Assembly: GCF_020742175.1 (NCBI RefSeq)
Contig: NZ_DYXM01000064.1
Span: 1 to 26,156 of the forward strand
Origin: Dietzia timorensis
GTDB taxonomy: Bacteria; Actinomycetota; Actinomycetes; Mycobacteriales; Mycobacteriaceae
Reading direction: 5' to 3'
Length of the DNA: 26,156 nt
Below, one piece after another: positions 14,256 through 21,665 of the stretch (positions within the stretch are counted from its first letter, which is position 1; every line of letters starts with the position of its first letter). The notes beneath the pieces were generated by a model. The model saw only the letters and a list, made by a program, of their open reading frames with translations, was not told the origin of the DNA and searched no databases. The translations under genes and the position numbers were made by a program.

Positions 14256-16085
14256 TCAGGTGAACAGCCGCAGCAGTAGCGGCCCGAATGTCACCCCTAT
14301 GCCGACCACCACCGCGAGGGCGATCGACATCCAGTCGTTGCCGCGGCGCAGCACGCGCACGATGGCGACGAGGCCGATGATGACCACGATCGCGAGCGCG
14401 AGCGCCACCCACTTGAGGTCGCGCCACAGCAGCTCGAACGCGACGAACAGTGCAGCGCCGGCGATCGCCGCGCCGACGACCTGCAACGCGAGGATGGCCC
14501 ACTGGGCGAACCCGCTTCGCTGCGGCTCATCATCCCAATGCTCCTGGCCGTAGGGGTCGAAGACTTCTTCGTCGTGGCCGCGGTAGTCGTCGTGACCGTA
14601 GTCGCCGTATCCGCCGTGCGCGGCGCCCTGGCCCTGCGGGTAGCCGGCCTCCTGGCCGCCATGCTCTACGCCCGTCGAGGACACTGCAGGCTGGGTGGCG
14701 GTGTCGGTGCCGGAATGGCCCTCGCCCGCGTCCCCGCGCACCTTCTGGATGACGCCGGTGTTCGCTTCCGAGGAGCCGCCGCCGCTCGCGTGGACCGACG
14801 AATCGTCGTCGCGGCCGGCCTTGTTCGCCGCGTAGGCGCCGAGCCCGGCAGCGCCGGCAACGCCAGCGCCCGCTGCGGCCGCGGTCTTACCGCCGCCGAA
14901 CGAGCCGTGGGACTCGTCGGCCGGCTTGCCGCCGTCCTTCTTGGCCTTGTTGCCGCGCTTGAACAGCGAGGGCTTTTCCGTGGTGGGCGATGCCGCCGGC
15001 TTCACCGGGGGCGCGCCCGCGGGAGCGCCTGTGGATGCTGCCGCGCCTGTTGCGGTTGCCGCGCCGGCGGCGCCCACTCCCGCTGCTGCTCCTGCAGCAC
15101 CCTTGCCGCTCGTCGCGCCCTTGGCGCCGGCGGCACCCGCTTCGCGTTCGTAGCGACGCTGGTTCGCGACGGACTCGCGGACGACTTGCTGCGCGCGGGT
15201 CGGAGCACCGGCGGCACTGCTGCTGCCAGCGGCTGCCGCTCCCGCGCCCTGCCGGCCCTGGGGAGCGGCCTGCTGCTGCGCCGGTGCCTGCTGTGCCGGT
15301 GTTTGCTGGGCCCCTGCGGCCTGCTTCGCAGCGCCGGCCTTGTCGCCGCCGCGCGTGGACGCAGCCGCCGCACCCGCGCCTGCGGCACCGGCCGCTGCAG
15401 CGGTACCCGCAGCGGCCTTGCCCGCACCCGAGCCGGATCCGCCGCGGCCCTTGACCGAGGTGTCCGGAACGGGAATCGGCCCCGTGGTCGATCCGTTGCC
15501 CGACGGGCGGCCGAACAGGTCGCCCGTGTCGGGCACCTGCGAGCCGGCAGCGGGACGCTGCGCCGGCTTCGGCGGCATCGGGGTCTTGTCGGAAGTCTTG
15601 GCGCGCTCGGACGTCGTCGTCCGGCGGGCGATGCGCGGGCCTGCGGCCGGTTGCGCCTTCTTATCGGCGGGCTTCGAGGCGGGCGGCGCTGCGGGCGGAG
15701 TGGCCTGCTGCTGGCCCTGCGCGGCAGCCTGCTGCGGCTGCTGGCCCTGCGGAGCACCCTGCTGGCCCTGTGGGGCGCTCTGCTGGCTCGGCTGGCCCTG
15801 CTTCGCGGCCTCGCGCTCTTCGGCCTCCTCGCGGGCACGGCGGCGCGCCGCACGACCCGAGAGCGGCTGGCCGTCCGGCCCGACGCGCGGGATGTCGCCC
15901 GTCAGATCGGACACACTCACCCCGCCGCTATCGGCGCGGCGGTGATGGCGGCGCTGGGAAGCGTCACCGGCAGAGTCCCCGGAAGCCTCCGAGTCCTCGC
16001 CTTGGCTCATGCGCTTAAGCAGCTCGGCTACGGTGATCGACTCTCCCGAGCCGCCTCCGCGCCGCGACTGTTCGCTAGCTGCCAC
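14256..16085 (-). CDS. Large low-complexity membrane protein (Rv0497-like)
   Basis: A 609-residue protein. A short conserved N-terminal motif ITVAELLKRMSQGED is followed by a basic/acidic part, a Gln/Pro/Gly repeat zone (APQGQQ repeats, roughly 95-135), a very long Ala/Gly/Thr/Pro-rich region, and an acidic Tyr/His/Gly region. The C-terminus has three or four helices (WAILALQVVGAAIAGAALFV, VALALAIVVIIGLVAIV, IALAVVVGIGVTFGPLLL). The long region is probably cytosolic and disordered. GTG 16085 is chosen over ATG 16103 because AAAGGGGAG sits 6 nt upstream and the codon follows the ppx stop by 1 nt. It is co-transcribed with ppx and ends at a strong terminator. Function is unknown; the positional match and C-terminal membrane part agree with the mycobacterial Rv0497 family. 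Confidence 0.8.
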   Translation of the reverse strand: MAASEQSRRGGGSGESITVAELLKRMSQGEDSEASGDSAGDASQRRHHRRADSGGVSVSDLTGDIPRVGPDGQPLSGRAARRRAREEAEEREAAKQGQPSQQSAPQGQQGAPQGQQPQQAAAQGQQQATPPAAPPASKPADKKAQPAAGPRIARRTTTSERAKTSDKTPMPPKPAQRPAAGSQVPDTGDLFGRPSGNGSTTGPIPVPDTSVKGRGGSGSGAGKAAAGTAAAAGAAGAGAAAASTRGGDKAGAAKQAAGAQQTPAQQAPAQQQAAPQGRQGAGAAAAGSSSAAGAPTRAQQVVRESVANQRRYEREAGAAGAKGATSGKGAAGAAAGVGAAGAATATGAAASTGAPAGAPPVKPAASPTTEKPSLFKRGNKAKKDGGKPADESHGSFGGGKTAAAAGAGVAGAAGLGAYAANKAGRDDDSSVHASGGGSSEANTGVIQKVRGDAGEGHSGTDTATQPAVSSTGVEHGGQEAGYPQGQGAAHGGYGDYGHDDYRGHDEEVFDPYGQEHWDDEPQRSGFAQWAILALQVVGAAIAGAALFVAFELLWRDLKWVALALAIVVIIGLVAIVRVLRRGNDWMSIALAVVVGIGVTFGPLLLRLFT

Positions 16086-16086
16086 G

Positions 16087-17034
16087 TCAGCTCCCCTTTC
16101 CATCACGACCGGCGTGATGATCCAGTCGTTGCAGGATCAGACCCTCGCGAAGGGCCCACGGACAAATCTTTACCGACTCTAACCCTAAAGCCCTCATGGA
16201 GGCTTCCGCGACTAGTGCCCCCGCTACGACTTGATACGACCGGTCGGAACTAATCCCCTCCAGTTCAGCACGATCCGACGCCGTCATCCGGGATATAAAC
16301 GCAATTACCTGACGTAAACCTGCCGCGGTGAGCACCCTTTCGGCCCTTGGGCCCGCCGAAGCGGGCGCCGCACCGGTCAATCGGGCGAGCATACGGAAGG
16401 TTTTCGACGTCGCGGAAGCGAGATCCGGCTCGCCGAGACTGCGGATCTCTTTTGCCGGCGCCTCGAGCTCGGCGTCGATGAAATCGCGCAGCGCATTGAT
16501 CCGTTTGCGCTCCGGCGGATCGGAGTTGAACCAGTCGTGGGTCAGGCGCCCGGCGCCGAGCGCGAGCGAGAACGCCTTGTCCGGGTTCTCGTCCGGCCCC
16601 GACGTCAACTCCAAAGAGCCGCCACCGATATCGAGGTTGACGATCGAGCCCGCCGACCAGCCGTACCAGCGGCGCGCGGCGAGGAACGTCATCCGCGCCT
16701 CGTCGACACCGGAGAGCACCTCAAGCCGCACGCCGGTGGAGTCCTCGACCGCATCGAGCACGTCGTCGGAATTCTTGGCATCACGAACCGCGGAGGTGGC
16801 GAAAGCCATGACCTCCTCGCAGCGGGTCGCCTTCGCGATCTCGGAGGCCTCCTGCACCGCATCACTGAGCTTCTTGATTCCCTCCTTGCTGATGCGATCG
16901 TGCTTGTCCAGATACTGGATAAGCCGCACAGCGGTCTTGGAATCGCTCATCGGTGTGGGGTGGCCGCCCGCATGCGCGTCGACCACGACCATGTGCACCG
17001 TATTGCTACCGACGTCTAGGACACCCAATCTCAC
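16087..17034 (-). CDS. ppx: Ppx/GppA family exopolyphosphatase
   Basis: A 315-residue protein of the ASKHA fold. The first phosphate loop is LGVLDVGSNTVHMVVVDA at the N-terminus. AFATSAVRDAKN, the second phosphate loop VNLDIGGGSLELTSG, and the adenosine-region ALGAGRLTHDWF are also present. Family members hydrolyse polyphosphate and/or pppGpp; the length matches the short two-domain actinobacterial form (Rv0496). The frame continues to 17112, but GTG 17034 starts right at the first strand and lies 8 nt after a TATACG box, with no strong ribosome site, suggesting a leaderless message. It is followed directly by the large membrane-protein gene. Its 34-bp upstream gap is shared with a divergent cysteine-rich gene. 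Confidence 0.9.
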   Translation of the reverse strand: MRLGVLDVGSNTVHMVVVDAHAGGHPTPMSDSKTAVRLIQYLDKHDRISKEGIKKLSDAVQEASEIAKATRCEEVMAFATSAVRDAKNSDDVLDAVEDSTGVRLEVLSGVDEARMTFLAARRWYGWSAGSIVNLDIGGGSLELTSGPDENPDKAFSLALGAGRLTHDWFNSDPPERKRINALRDFIDAELEAPAKEIRSLGEPDLASATSKTFRMLARLTGAAPASAGPRAERVLTAAGLRQVIAFISRMTASDRAELEGISSDRSYQVVAGALVAEASMRALGLESVKICPWALREGLILQRLDHHAGRDGKGS

Positions 17035-17068
17035 CCCTACACCGTATAACGGGCTACCGTTGCAAGGC
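17035..17068. promoter_or_regulatory. Compact bidirectional promoter, shared -10 region
   Basis: The whole gap between GTG 17034 (minus) and GTG 17069 (plus) is 34 bp. TATAAC on the plus strand (17045-17050) overlaps TATACG on the minus strand (17048-17043) inside GTATAAC/GTTATAC. Both would place transcription starts at or within about 12 nt of the start codons, so the two genes probably compete for polymerase. Confidence 0.45.
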
Positions 17069-17968
17069 GTGAGCAGTAGAACCAAAGGCGCATCGAGGCG
17101 CCCGTCGGACACCCTTTATTCCCGCTCCGGCACGGCGCGCGAACCCGAGCCGGAGGTCGCGCTGGACTTCCCTCGAGAATGGTTCACGTTCGACCATCCC
17201 ACCGAGGAAGACCACGTCATCTCTGCGGACATGACGTGGCTACTGTCGTCGTGGAGCTGCGTGTTCGGCACGCCCTCGTGCCACGGGATCACGGCGGATC
17301 AGCCGGACTCGGGCTGCTGCACGCACGGCGCTTTTCTTACTGACAACGAAGATCGCGAACGCCTTGCCGCGAACGTCGCGCTGCTTGCCCCGGACGAGTG
17401 GCAGCACGAGAGCGATGCGCTCGCCGACGCGAAATCGCGTAGTGCGGCGTCATTGGACAAGGGCATCGAGCCGTGGCTCGAGGAAGACGAACTCGACGAC
17501 GAACCCGCGTTGCGGACGCGGCGCTTCAACGGCCGTTGCGTGTTTTTCAATGACGTCGGATGGCCGGCGGGCTCCGGGTGCGCGCTGCACCACATGGCCC
17601 TTCGCCTGGAACGCACACTCCCCGAATCCAAGCCGGAGGTGTGCTGGCAGCTGCCGATCCGGCGGACACAGGAATGGGAGACGCGCGCGGACGACGTGGA
17701 GGTCCTGCACACGCGGATCGCCGAGTACGACCGCCGCGGCTGGGGGCCCGGCGGACTCGACCTCGACTGGTACTGCACGGGCTCGCCCGAGGCGCACGTA
17801 GGCGCGGAACCAGTGTTCGAGTCGCTTGCCGACGAGCTGACCGAGCTCATCGGCGTAGAGGCCTACGAGGTGCTCGCCGAGGCGTGCCAGCGGAGGCAGC
17901 AGCTCGGGCTCATCGCCGTGCACCCGGCGACGACCCGCGCCGAGGAGCTGGCCGCGCGCAAGAAATAG
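17069..17968 (+). CDS. Cysteine-rich conserved protein, Rv0495c-like, possible metal binder
   Basis: A 299-residue protein. A cluster near residues 57-80 reads WSCVFGTPSCHGI and then SGCCTHGAFL; further cysteines are in GRCVFF, GSGCALHHM, EVCWQLP and WYCTGSPEAH. The number and grouping of Cys/His suggest an iron-sulphur or zinc site of the YkgJ/DUF3109 kind, but this is inference. The middle carries an acidic run (EEDELDDE). GTG 17069 is the best start in frame although AAGG is only 2 nt away; TTG 17060 is an alternative. The frame is open far upstream through ppx, which is a shadow. It is the positional counterpart of Rv0495c, divergent from ppx and convergent with regX3 (24 bp between stops). 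The function is unknown. Confidence 0.82.
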   Translation: MSSRTKGASRRPSDTLYSRSGTAREPEPEVALDFPREWFTFDHPTEEDHVISADMTWLLSSWSCVFGTPSCHGITADQPDSGCCTHGAFLTDNEDRERLAANVALLAPDEWQHESDALADAKSRSAASLDKGIEPWLEEDELDDEPALRTRRFNGRCVFFNDVGWPAGSGCALHHMALRLERTLPESKPEVCWQLPIRRTQEWETRADDVEVLHTRIAEYDRRGWGPGGLDLDWYCTGSPEAHVGAEPVFESLADELTELIGVEAYEVLAEACQRRQQLGLIAVHPATTRAEELAARKK

Positions 17969-17992
17969 CGGCAGCTACAGCGGCCCGCCGGG

Positions 17993-18697
17993 CTAGCCCG
18001 TAGCGGCGCCGTCAAACTTGTATCCGAGCCCGCGCACGGTGATGATGTGCTGCGGGCTGCCCGGGTCGGGCTCGAGCTTCGAGCGCAGGCGCTTGACGTG
18101 CACGTCGAGTGTCTTCGTGTCGCCGACGTAGTCCGAACCCCACACGCGGTCGATGAGCTGCCCGCGGGTGAGCACGCGGCCGGAATTGCGCAGCAGGTAC
18201 TCGAGCAGGTCGAACTCCTTGAGCGGCAGCGTGATCGTGTCGCCGTGCACCTCGACGGTGTGGCGCTCGATATCCATGCGCACAGGGCCCGACTGGAGCA
18301 CCGACGAATCGTCGATGGCCTCCTCGGCCTCCTCGCCGTTGCCGCGGCGCAGGACGGCGCGGATCCGGGCGATGAGTTCGCGCGCCGAGTACGGCTTGGT
18401 GACGTAGTCGTCCGCGCCCAGCTCGAGGCCGACGACCTTGTCGATCTCGCTATCGCGGGCGGTGACCATGATGACGGGAACCGACGACACCGCGCGCAGC
18501 CGCTTGCACACGTCCGTCCCGCTCATCCCCGGAAGCATGAGGTCCAGCAGGACGATGTCCGCGCCCTGCGCCTCGAAATCGCGCAACGCGCTCGGCCCGT
18601 CGGCTGCGACGGTGGCCTCGAAGCCCTCCTTGCGCAGCAAGAACGCCAAAGGGTCGGCGAGTGATTCTTCGTCTTCGACGATGAGTACTCGTGTCAC
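17993..18697 (-). CDS. regX3: Two-component response regulator RegX3
   Basis: A 234-residue OmpR/PhoB-type regulator. Receiver: acidic pair in LIVEDEESL, phospho-acceptor Asp52 in LLDLMLPGMSG, the Thr/Lys switch residues in MVTARDSE and DDYVTKPYSARE. The C-terminal winged helix has LPLKEFDLLEYLLRN, GQLIDRVWGSDY, TLDVHVKRLRSKLE and ITVRGLGYKF. In mycobacteria RegX3 activates phosphate-starvation genes. GTG 18697 overlaps the senX3 stop by 4 nt (GTGA), so it is translated by coupling. Convergent with the cysteine-rich gene. Gene name rests on strong similarity plus the adjacent SenX3-like kinase. Confidence 0.95.
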   Translation of the reverse strand: MTRVLIVEDEESLADPLAFLLRKEGFEATVAADGPSALRDFEAQGADIVLLDLMLPGMSGTDVCKRLRAVSSVPVIMVTARDSEIDKVVGLELGADDYVTKPYSARELIARIRAVLRRGNGEEAEEAIDDSSVLQSGPVRMDIERHTVEVHGDTITLPLKEFDLLEYLLRNSGRVLTRGQLIDRVWGSDYVGDTKTLDVHVKRLRSKLEPDPGSPQHIITVRGLGYKFDGAATG

Positions 18698-19926
18698 TTA
18701 GCTTTTTCCTTTCCTGGGCCGACCCCGGCGTTGTTAGTGCCTGCGGAATCGCCGGTGCGATCCGGGGTCAGAGCTTCCGCCGCGGCAACCCGCGGAAGTT
18801 CGATGGTGAAGGTCGAGCCCATTTCGGGCCTGCTCCACAGGTGGACGACGCCGTTGTGGTTCTGCACGACGTGCTTGACGATCGCGAGCCCGAGGCCCGT
18901 CCCGCCGGTCGCGCGCGAGCGCGCCTTGTCGACGCGGAAGAACCGCTCGAACACCCGCCCCTGATTCTCCGGGGCGATGCCGATTCCGTGATCGGTGACG
19001 CGGATGCGGACGGTGTGCTCGTCGCTGGCGCGGCTGACGACCACCGGGGTGCCGGCCGGCGAGTAATTGATCGCATTGGAGATGAGGTTCGACACCGCCG
19101 TCACCAACAAGGTCCGGTCGCCCATGATCTCCAGGCCGGAGCGGTCGTCCGACGTCAGAGAAATGTCCGCGGCCTCTGCCATGGAGACCGAGCGCCGCAT
19201 GGCTTCGTCGACGACCTCGTCGACCGAGACCGGCGAGAGATCGCGCAGCTTCTCCGCGCCCTGCAGGCGGGACAGCTCGATGAGCTCGGTGACCATCGAG
19301 CCGAGCCGCTGCGATTCGTCGCGCACGCGCGAACCGAAATACTGCACCGACTCGGGGTCGTCGCTCGATTCGAGGAGGGCCTCGGCGAGCACGCTCATCG
19401 CGCCGACGGGCGTCTTGAGCTCGTGGGAGACGTTGGCCACGAAGTCGCGGCGCGCGGACTCCATGCGGCGCTGCTCCGAATCGTCGTTCGCGTACACGAC
19501 GACAAACTTGTCGCCCTCCTCGCGCAGGAACACCGTGTGCCCCGACACCGACGGGACCCGGTGCCCCGCCCGCGCATGCCCGGACAGGTGAAAGTGCGCC
19601 TCGGCGCCGTTGCGGAACGTTTCGAGAACCGTCCCCCACACCTCTTCGGTGACGCGATGTCCGGAGACGATGCCAAGCTCCTCGGCACGGTCGTTGGCGA
19701 TGATGAGATCCTCGAACCGGTCGACCACGGCGAGCGCGAGCGGCGACTGCTGCATGGCTTTGTAGAGCACATCGCCCTTACTCAGCACGCCGTCCGTCCG
19801 CGTGGACGCCTTGCCGCCGCGCGTCCCGGACATCCCCTGCCCGCGCCTCACGCCGATTTCGGAGCCGACGAAGAAGCAGGCGACCGCGCCGGCGGCGATG
19901 AGGCCTATCGCAACGTATACGTCCAC
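18694..19926 (-). CDS. senX3: Two-component sensor histidine kinase SenX3
   Basis: A 410-residue kinase, the same length as M. tuberculosis SenX3 as I recall. One N-terminal membrane helix (VYVAIGLIAAGAVACFFVG, residues 3-21) and a linker precede a PAS-like domain of about 55-150 (SPLALAVVDRFEDLIIANDR, FVVVYANDDSE). HisKA: RRDFVANVSHELKTPVGAM with phospho-acceptor His168. HATPase: N-box LVTAVSNLISNAINYSP, DHGIGIAPENQGRVFERFF and TGGTGLGLAIVKHV. No large extracytoplasmic sensor loop is seen, consistent with phosphate sensing through other components. The frame is open to 20010, but GTG 19926 is the natural start, with TAGATT 8 nt upstream and no strong ribosome site. Phased PHO-like repeats lie further upstream. 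Confidence 0.95.
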   Translation of the reverse strand: MDVYVAIGLIAAGAVACFFVGSEIGVRRGQGMSGTRGGKASTRTDGVLSKGDVLYKAMQQSPLALAVVDRFEDLIIANDRAEELGIVSGHRVTEEVWGTVLETFRNGAEAHFHLSGHARAGHRVPSVSGHTVFLREEGDKFVVVYANDDSEQRRMESARRDFVANVSHELKTPVGAMSVLAEALLESSDDPESVQYFGSRVRDESQRLGSMVTELIELSRLQGAEKLRDLSPVSVDEVVDEAMRRSVSMAEAADISLTSDDRSGLEIMGDRTLLVTAVSNLISNAINYSPAGTPVVVSRASDEHTVRIRVTDHGIGIAPENQGRVFERFFRVDKARSRATGGTGLGLAIVKHVVQNHNGVVHLWSRPEMGSTFTIELPRVAAAEALTPDRTGDSAGTNNAGVGPGKEKAK

Positions 19927-19934
19927 GGTGTCCC

Positions 19935-19962
19935 AATCTACAACCAGGCAATCGCAGAACAA
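19935..19962 (-). promoter_or_regulatory. Putative senX3 promoter (TTGTTC / TAGATT)
   Basis: On the minus strand TTGTTC (19962-19957) and TAGATT (19940-19935) have a 16-bp spacer. Transcription would start within about 8 nt of the box, at or near GTG 19926. Confidence 0.4.
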
Positions 19963-19977
19963 ACGCGAGCCGCTCCC

Positions 19978-20032
19978 GTTAACCGGGGGACTTTTCCCGA
20001 TCCACCGCACGTTAACCGGCCGTTCATTCTTC
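19978..20032. promoter_or_regulatory. PHO-box-like direct repeats with 11-bp phasing
   Basis: Units start at 19978 (GTTAACCGGGG), 20011 (GTTAACCGGCC) and 20022 (GTTCATTCTTC); the first two share GTTAACCGG exactly and are 33 bp apart, i.e. three 11-bp steps. Actinobacterial PhoP boxes are 11-bp direct repeats of GTTCACC-like units, so GTTAACC/GTTCATT fits closely. The array lies between senX3-regX3 and the divergent gene at 20069, and is a good candidate for an autoregulatory RegX3 site. Confidence 0.5.
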
Positions 20033-20056
20033 CTTTCGCCGACGCGCGCTCGCGCC

Positions 20057-20062
20057 TACGCT
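20057..20062 (+). promoter_or_regulatory. Probable -10 box (TACGCT) placing transcription start at ATG 20069
   Basis: TACGCT, then 6 nt (GGGGTC), then ATG. The GGGG could be a weak ribosome site in a longer message, but the spacing fits a leaderless one. Confidence 0.4.
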
Positions 20063-20068
20063 GGGGTC

Positions 20069-20758
20069 ATGGCTGACATCTTCCGCAATGCGTCTTTGAC
20101 CCCGTCCAAGCCCGAAGCGGTCGCGCGCTACATCCAGCGGCGCTGGCCCGACTCCGGCGCAACCGCCGAGAACATCACGCTCGTCGCCTCCTACCGTTTC
20201 GACGACCCCGCGGGCGAGGTCGGCACGGAAGTACACATCGCCCATGACGCCGGAGGCCGCACCCTCCAGATCCCCCTCACCTACCGAGGTGCTCCGCAAC
20301 CGGGGATGGAGGGCACCGGGCTCGACGGTGGGGCCGGCGCCGAGCTGCTCACCTTGGAACATTCCGAACTCGGGACGCGCTGGATCTACGACGGCCTCAC
20401 CGACCGCGTGTTCGTGTCCGCGCTGGTGGAGGCGATTTCGTCCGGCTCCGGCGGCGCGCGCTACATCGACGCCGACACGGGCGAGGAATTCACCTCCGGC
20501 CGCGCCGAGGTCCGCGGGACCGGCACCTCCTCCGCGGTGACGATCCCCGAGAGCCTGCCCGCGCCGATGCCCGCCGAAACCTCGGCGACGCTGCACCTCG
20601 GCGAGGCGACGCTGGAATTCAATTCGGTCCTCGACACCGATTTCCCGGCCGCGGATTCCGGGTCCTCGACCGATTCGGCGGCCAGCACGCCCGGCCTACT
20701 TCTCGGCACCTGGGCCGGGCAGGATGCGGAGGTTCTCCTCGCCTCGATCGCGGACTGA
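20069..20758 (+). CDS. Maltokinase N-terminal cap-like domain protein
   Basis: A 229-residue soluble protein. The N-terminus (MADIFRNASLTPSKPE) and the following beta-rich part (LVASYRFDDPAGEVGTEVHI, LQIPLTYRGAPQPG, SELGTRWIYDGLTDRVFV) resemble the stand-alone N-terminal cap domain of maltokinase (CG0192-like) found in actinobacteria. No kinase part follows. A Ser/Asp-rich linker (SGSSTDSAAST) precedes a final hydrophobic strand. The open frame extends 5' to 19802, antisense to senX3, but ATG 20069 with TACGCT 6 nt upstream is preferred. Divergent from senX3-regX3 across the PHO-like repeats, so it may be phosphate-regulated. Function is not established; the family assignment is by pattern memory only. 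Confidence 0.65.
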   Translation: MADIFRNASLTPSKPEAVARYIQRRWPDSGATAENITLVASYRFDDPAGEVGTEVHIAHDAGGRTLQIPLTYRGAPQPGMEGTGLDGGAGAELLTLEHSELGTRWIYDGLTDRVFVSALVEAISSGSGGARYIDADTGEEFTSGRAEVRGTGTSSAVTIPESLPAPMPAETSATLHLGEATLEFNSVLDTDFPAADSGSSTDSAASTPGLLLGTWAGQDAEVLLASIAD

Positions 20759-20800
20759 GGCTCGCCGGGCAGGCCGGGCCGGCCGGGGCCGCACAGACGA

Positions 20801-20877
20801 CTGGACGCCACTTTGTATCGATAAACGCCGTGGAGGGAACTCAATTCGGGCGTTTATCGATACAAAGTGGCGTCCAG
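20801..20877. repeat. Perfect 29-bp inverted repeat in a convergent intergenic gap
   Basis: The arm at 20801-20829 is the exact reverse complement of 20849-20877, with a 19-bp spacer. Each arm contains the self-complementary TATCGATA. Arms are about half G+C, lower than the surroundings. It sits between the stops of the plus-strand gene ending at 20758 and gpm. It may act as a bidirectional terminator by hairpin or cruciform formation, or be a copy of a short mobile palindromic element (REP or MITE-like). Confidence 0.85.
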
Positions 20878-20912
20878 ACGATTTCGGCCGAGAACAAACC
20901 CGGCCGCAGAAA

Positions 20913-21659
20913 CTACTTGCCGCCCTGGTTCGCCACCGCAGCGGCACCGGCGGCCGCAGCCTCCGGGTCCAGATACGTCCCGCCGGGGTTCGTCACCTCG
21001 CCGGACTCGGAAAACTCGTAGACCAGCGGAATCCCGGTGGGAATGTTCAATTCCGAGATCGCCTCGTCGGAAATCCCGTCGAGGTGCTTCACCAAAGCAC
21101 GCAGCGAATTGCCATGAGCCGCGACGAGCACGGTCTTGCCCGCCGTCAGCAAGGGCAGGATCTCCGCCTCGTAGTACGGGACGAAGCGCTTGACCACATC
21201 GAGCAGGCACTCGGTGAGCGGCACCTCATCCAGATCCGCGTAGCGCGCCTCGCCGACCTGCGAGTACTGGTCGTCCGCAGCGATCTCCGGCGGCGGGGTG
21301 TCGTAGGAGCGGCGCCACAGCATGAACTGCTCGTCGCCGAACTCCTCCTTGATCTCCGCCTTGTTGAGCCCCTGCAGCTTGCCGTAGTGGCGCTCGTTGA
21401 GGCGCCAATCGCGCACGACCGGGATCCAGTGCCGGTCGGCCGAGTCGAGCGCAAGGTTCGCGGTCGTGATCGCGCGACGCAGCAGCGACGTGTACAGCAC
21501 GTCCGGCAGCACGCCGGCCTCGGCGAGCAGCTGCCCGCCGCGCACGGCCTCCTCGCGGCCCTGCGGGGTCAGGTCAACATCCACCCAGCCGGTGAACTGG
21601 TTCGACGCATTCCATTCACTCTGTCCGTGCCGCAACAGCACCAGTTTTCCAAAAGCCAT
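20913..21659 (-). CDS. gpm1: 2,3-bisphosphoglycerate-dependent phosphoglycerate mutase
   Basis: A 248-residue glycolytic enzyme interconverting 3- and 2-phosphoglycerate. The phospho-histidine is His11 in KLVLLRHGQSEWN, the substrate loop follows (FTGWVDVDLTPQG), ERHYGKLQGLNK carries the catalytic Glu, and VLVAAHGNSLRALVKHL holds the second His. The frame is open far upstream through ybjN and mshA, which is a shadow. ATG 21659 is chosen: AATAAT (minus strand) lies exactly 6 nt upstream and no ribosome site exists, so a leaderless message is likely, separate from the 56-nt-distant upstream gene. ATG 21677 is possible but poorer. In mycobacteria gpm1 lies just before senX3, as here except for one inserted gene. 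Confidence 0.95.
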   Translation of the reverse strand: MAFGKLVLLRHGQSEWNASNQFTGWVDVDLTPQGREEAVRGGQLLAEAGVLPDVLYTSLLRRAITTANLALDSADRHWIPVVRDWRLNERHYGKLQGLNKAEIKEEFGDEQFMLWRRSYDTPPPEIAADDQYSQVGEARYADLDEVPLTECLLDVVKRFVPYYEAEILPLLTAGKTVLVAAHGNSLRALVKHLDGISDEAISELNIPTGIPLVYEFSESGEVTNPGGTYLDPEAAAAGAAAVANQGGK

Positions 21660-21665
21660 GCGCCC

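Noticed and set aside
14538..16253. A 571-codon plus-strand open frame opposite the low-complexity membrane protein
   Set aside because: It mirrors the repetitive codons of the real gene and has Arg/Gly/Leu/Ala-rich nonsense composition; the minus-strand gene has a strong ribosome site and membrane helices.
17988..17999. GGGCTAGCCC palindrome at the convergent regX3 end as a terminator
   Set aside because: It overlaps the regX3 stop and can form only a very short stem; evidence is insufficient.
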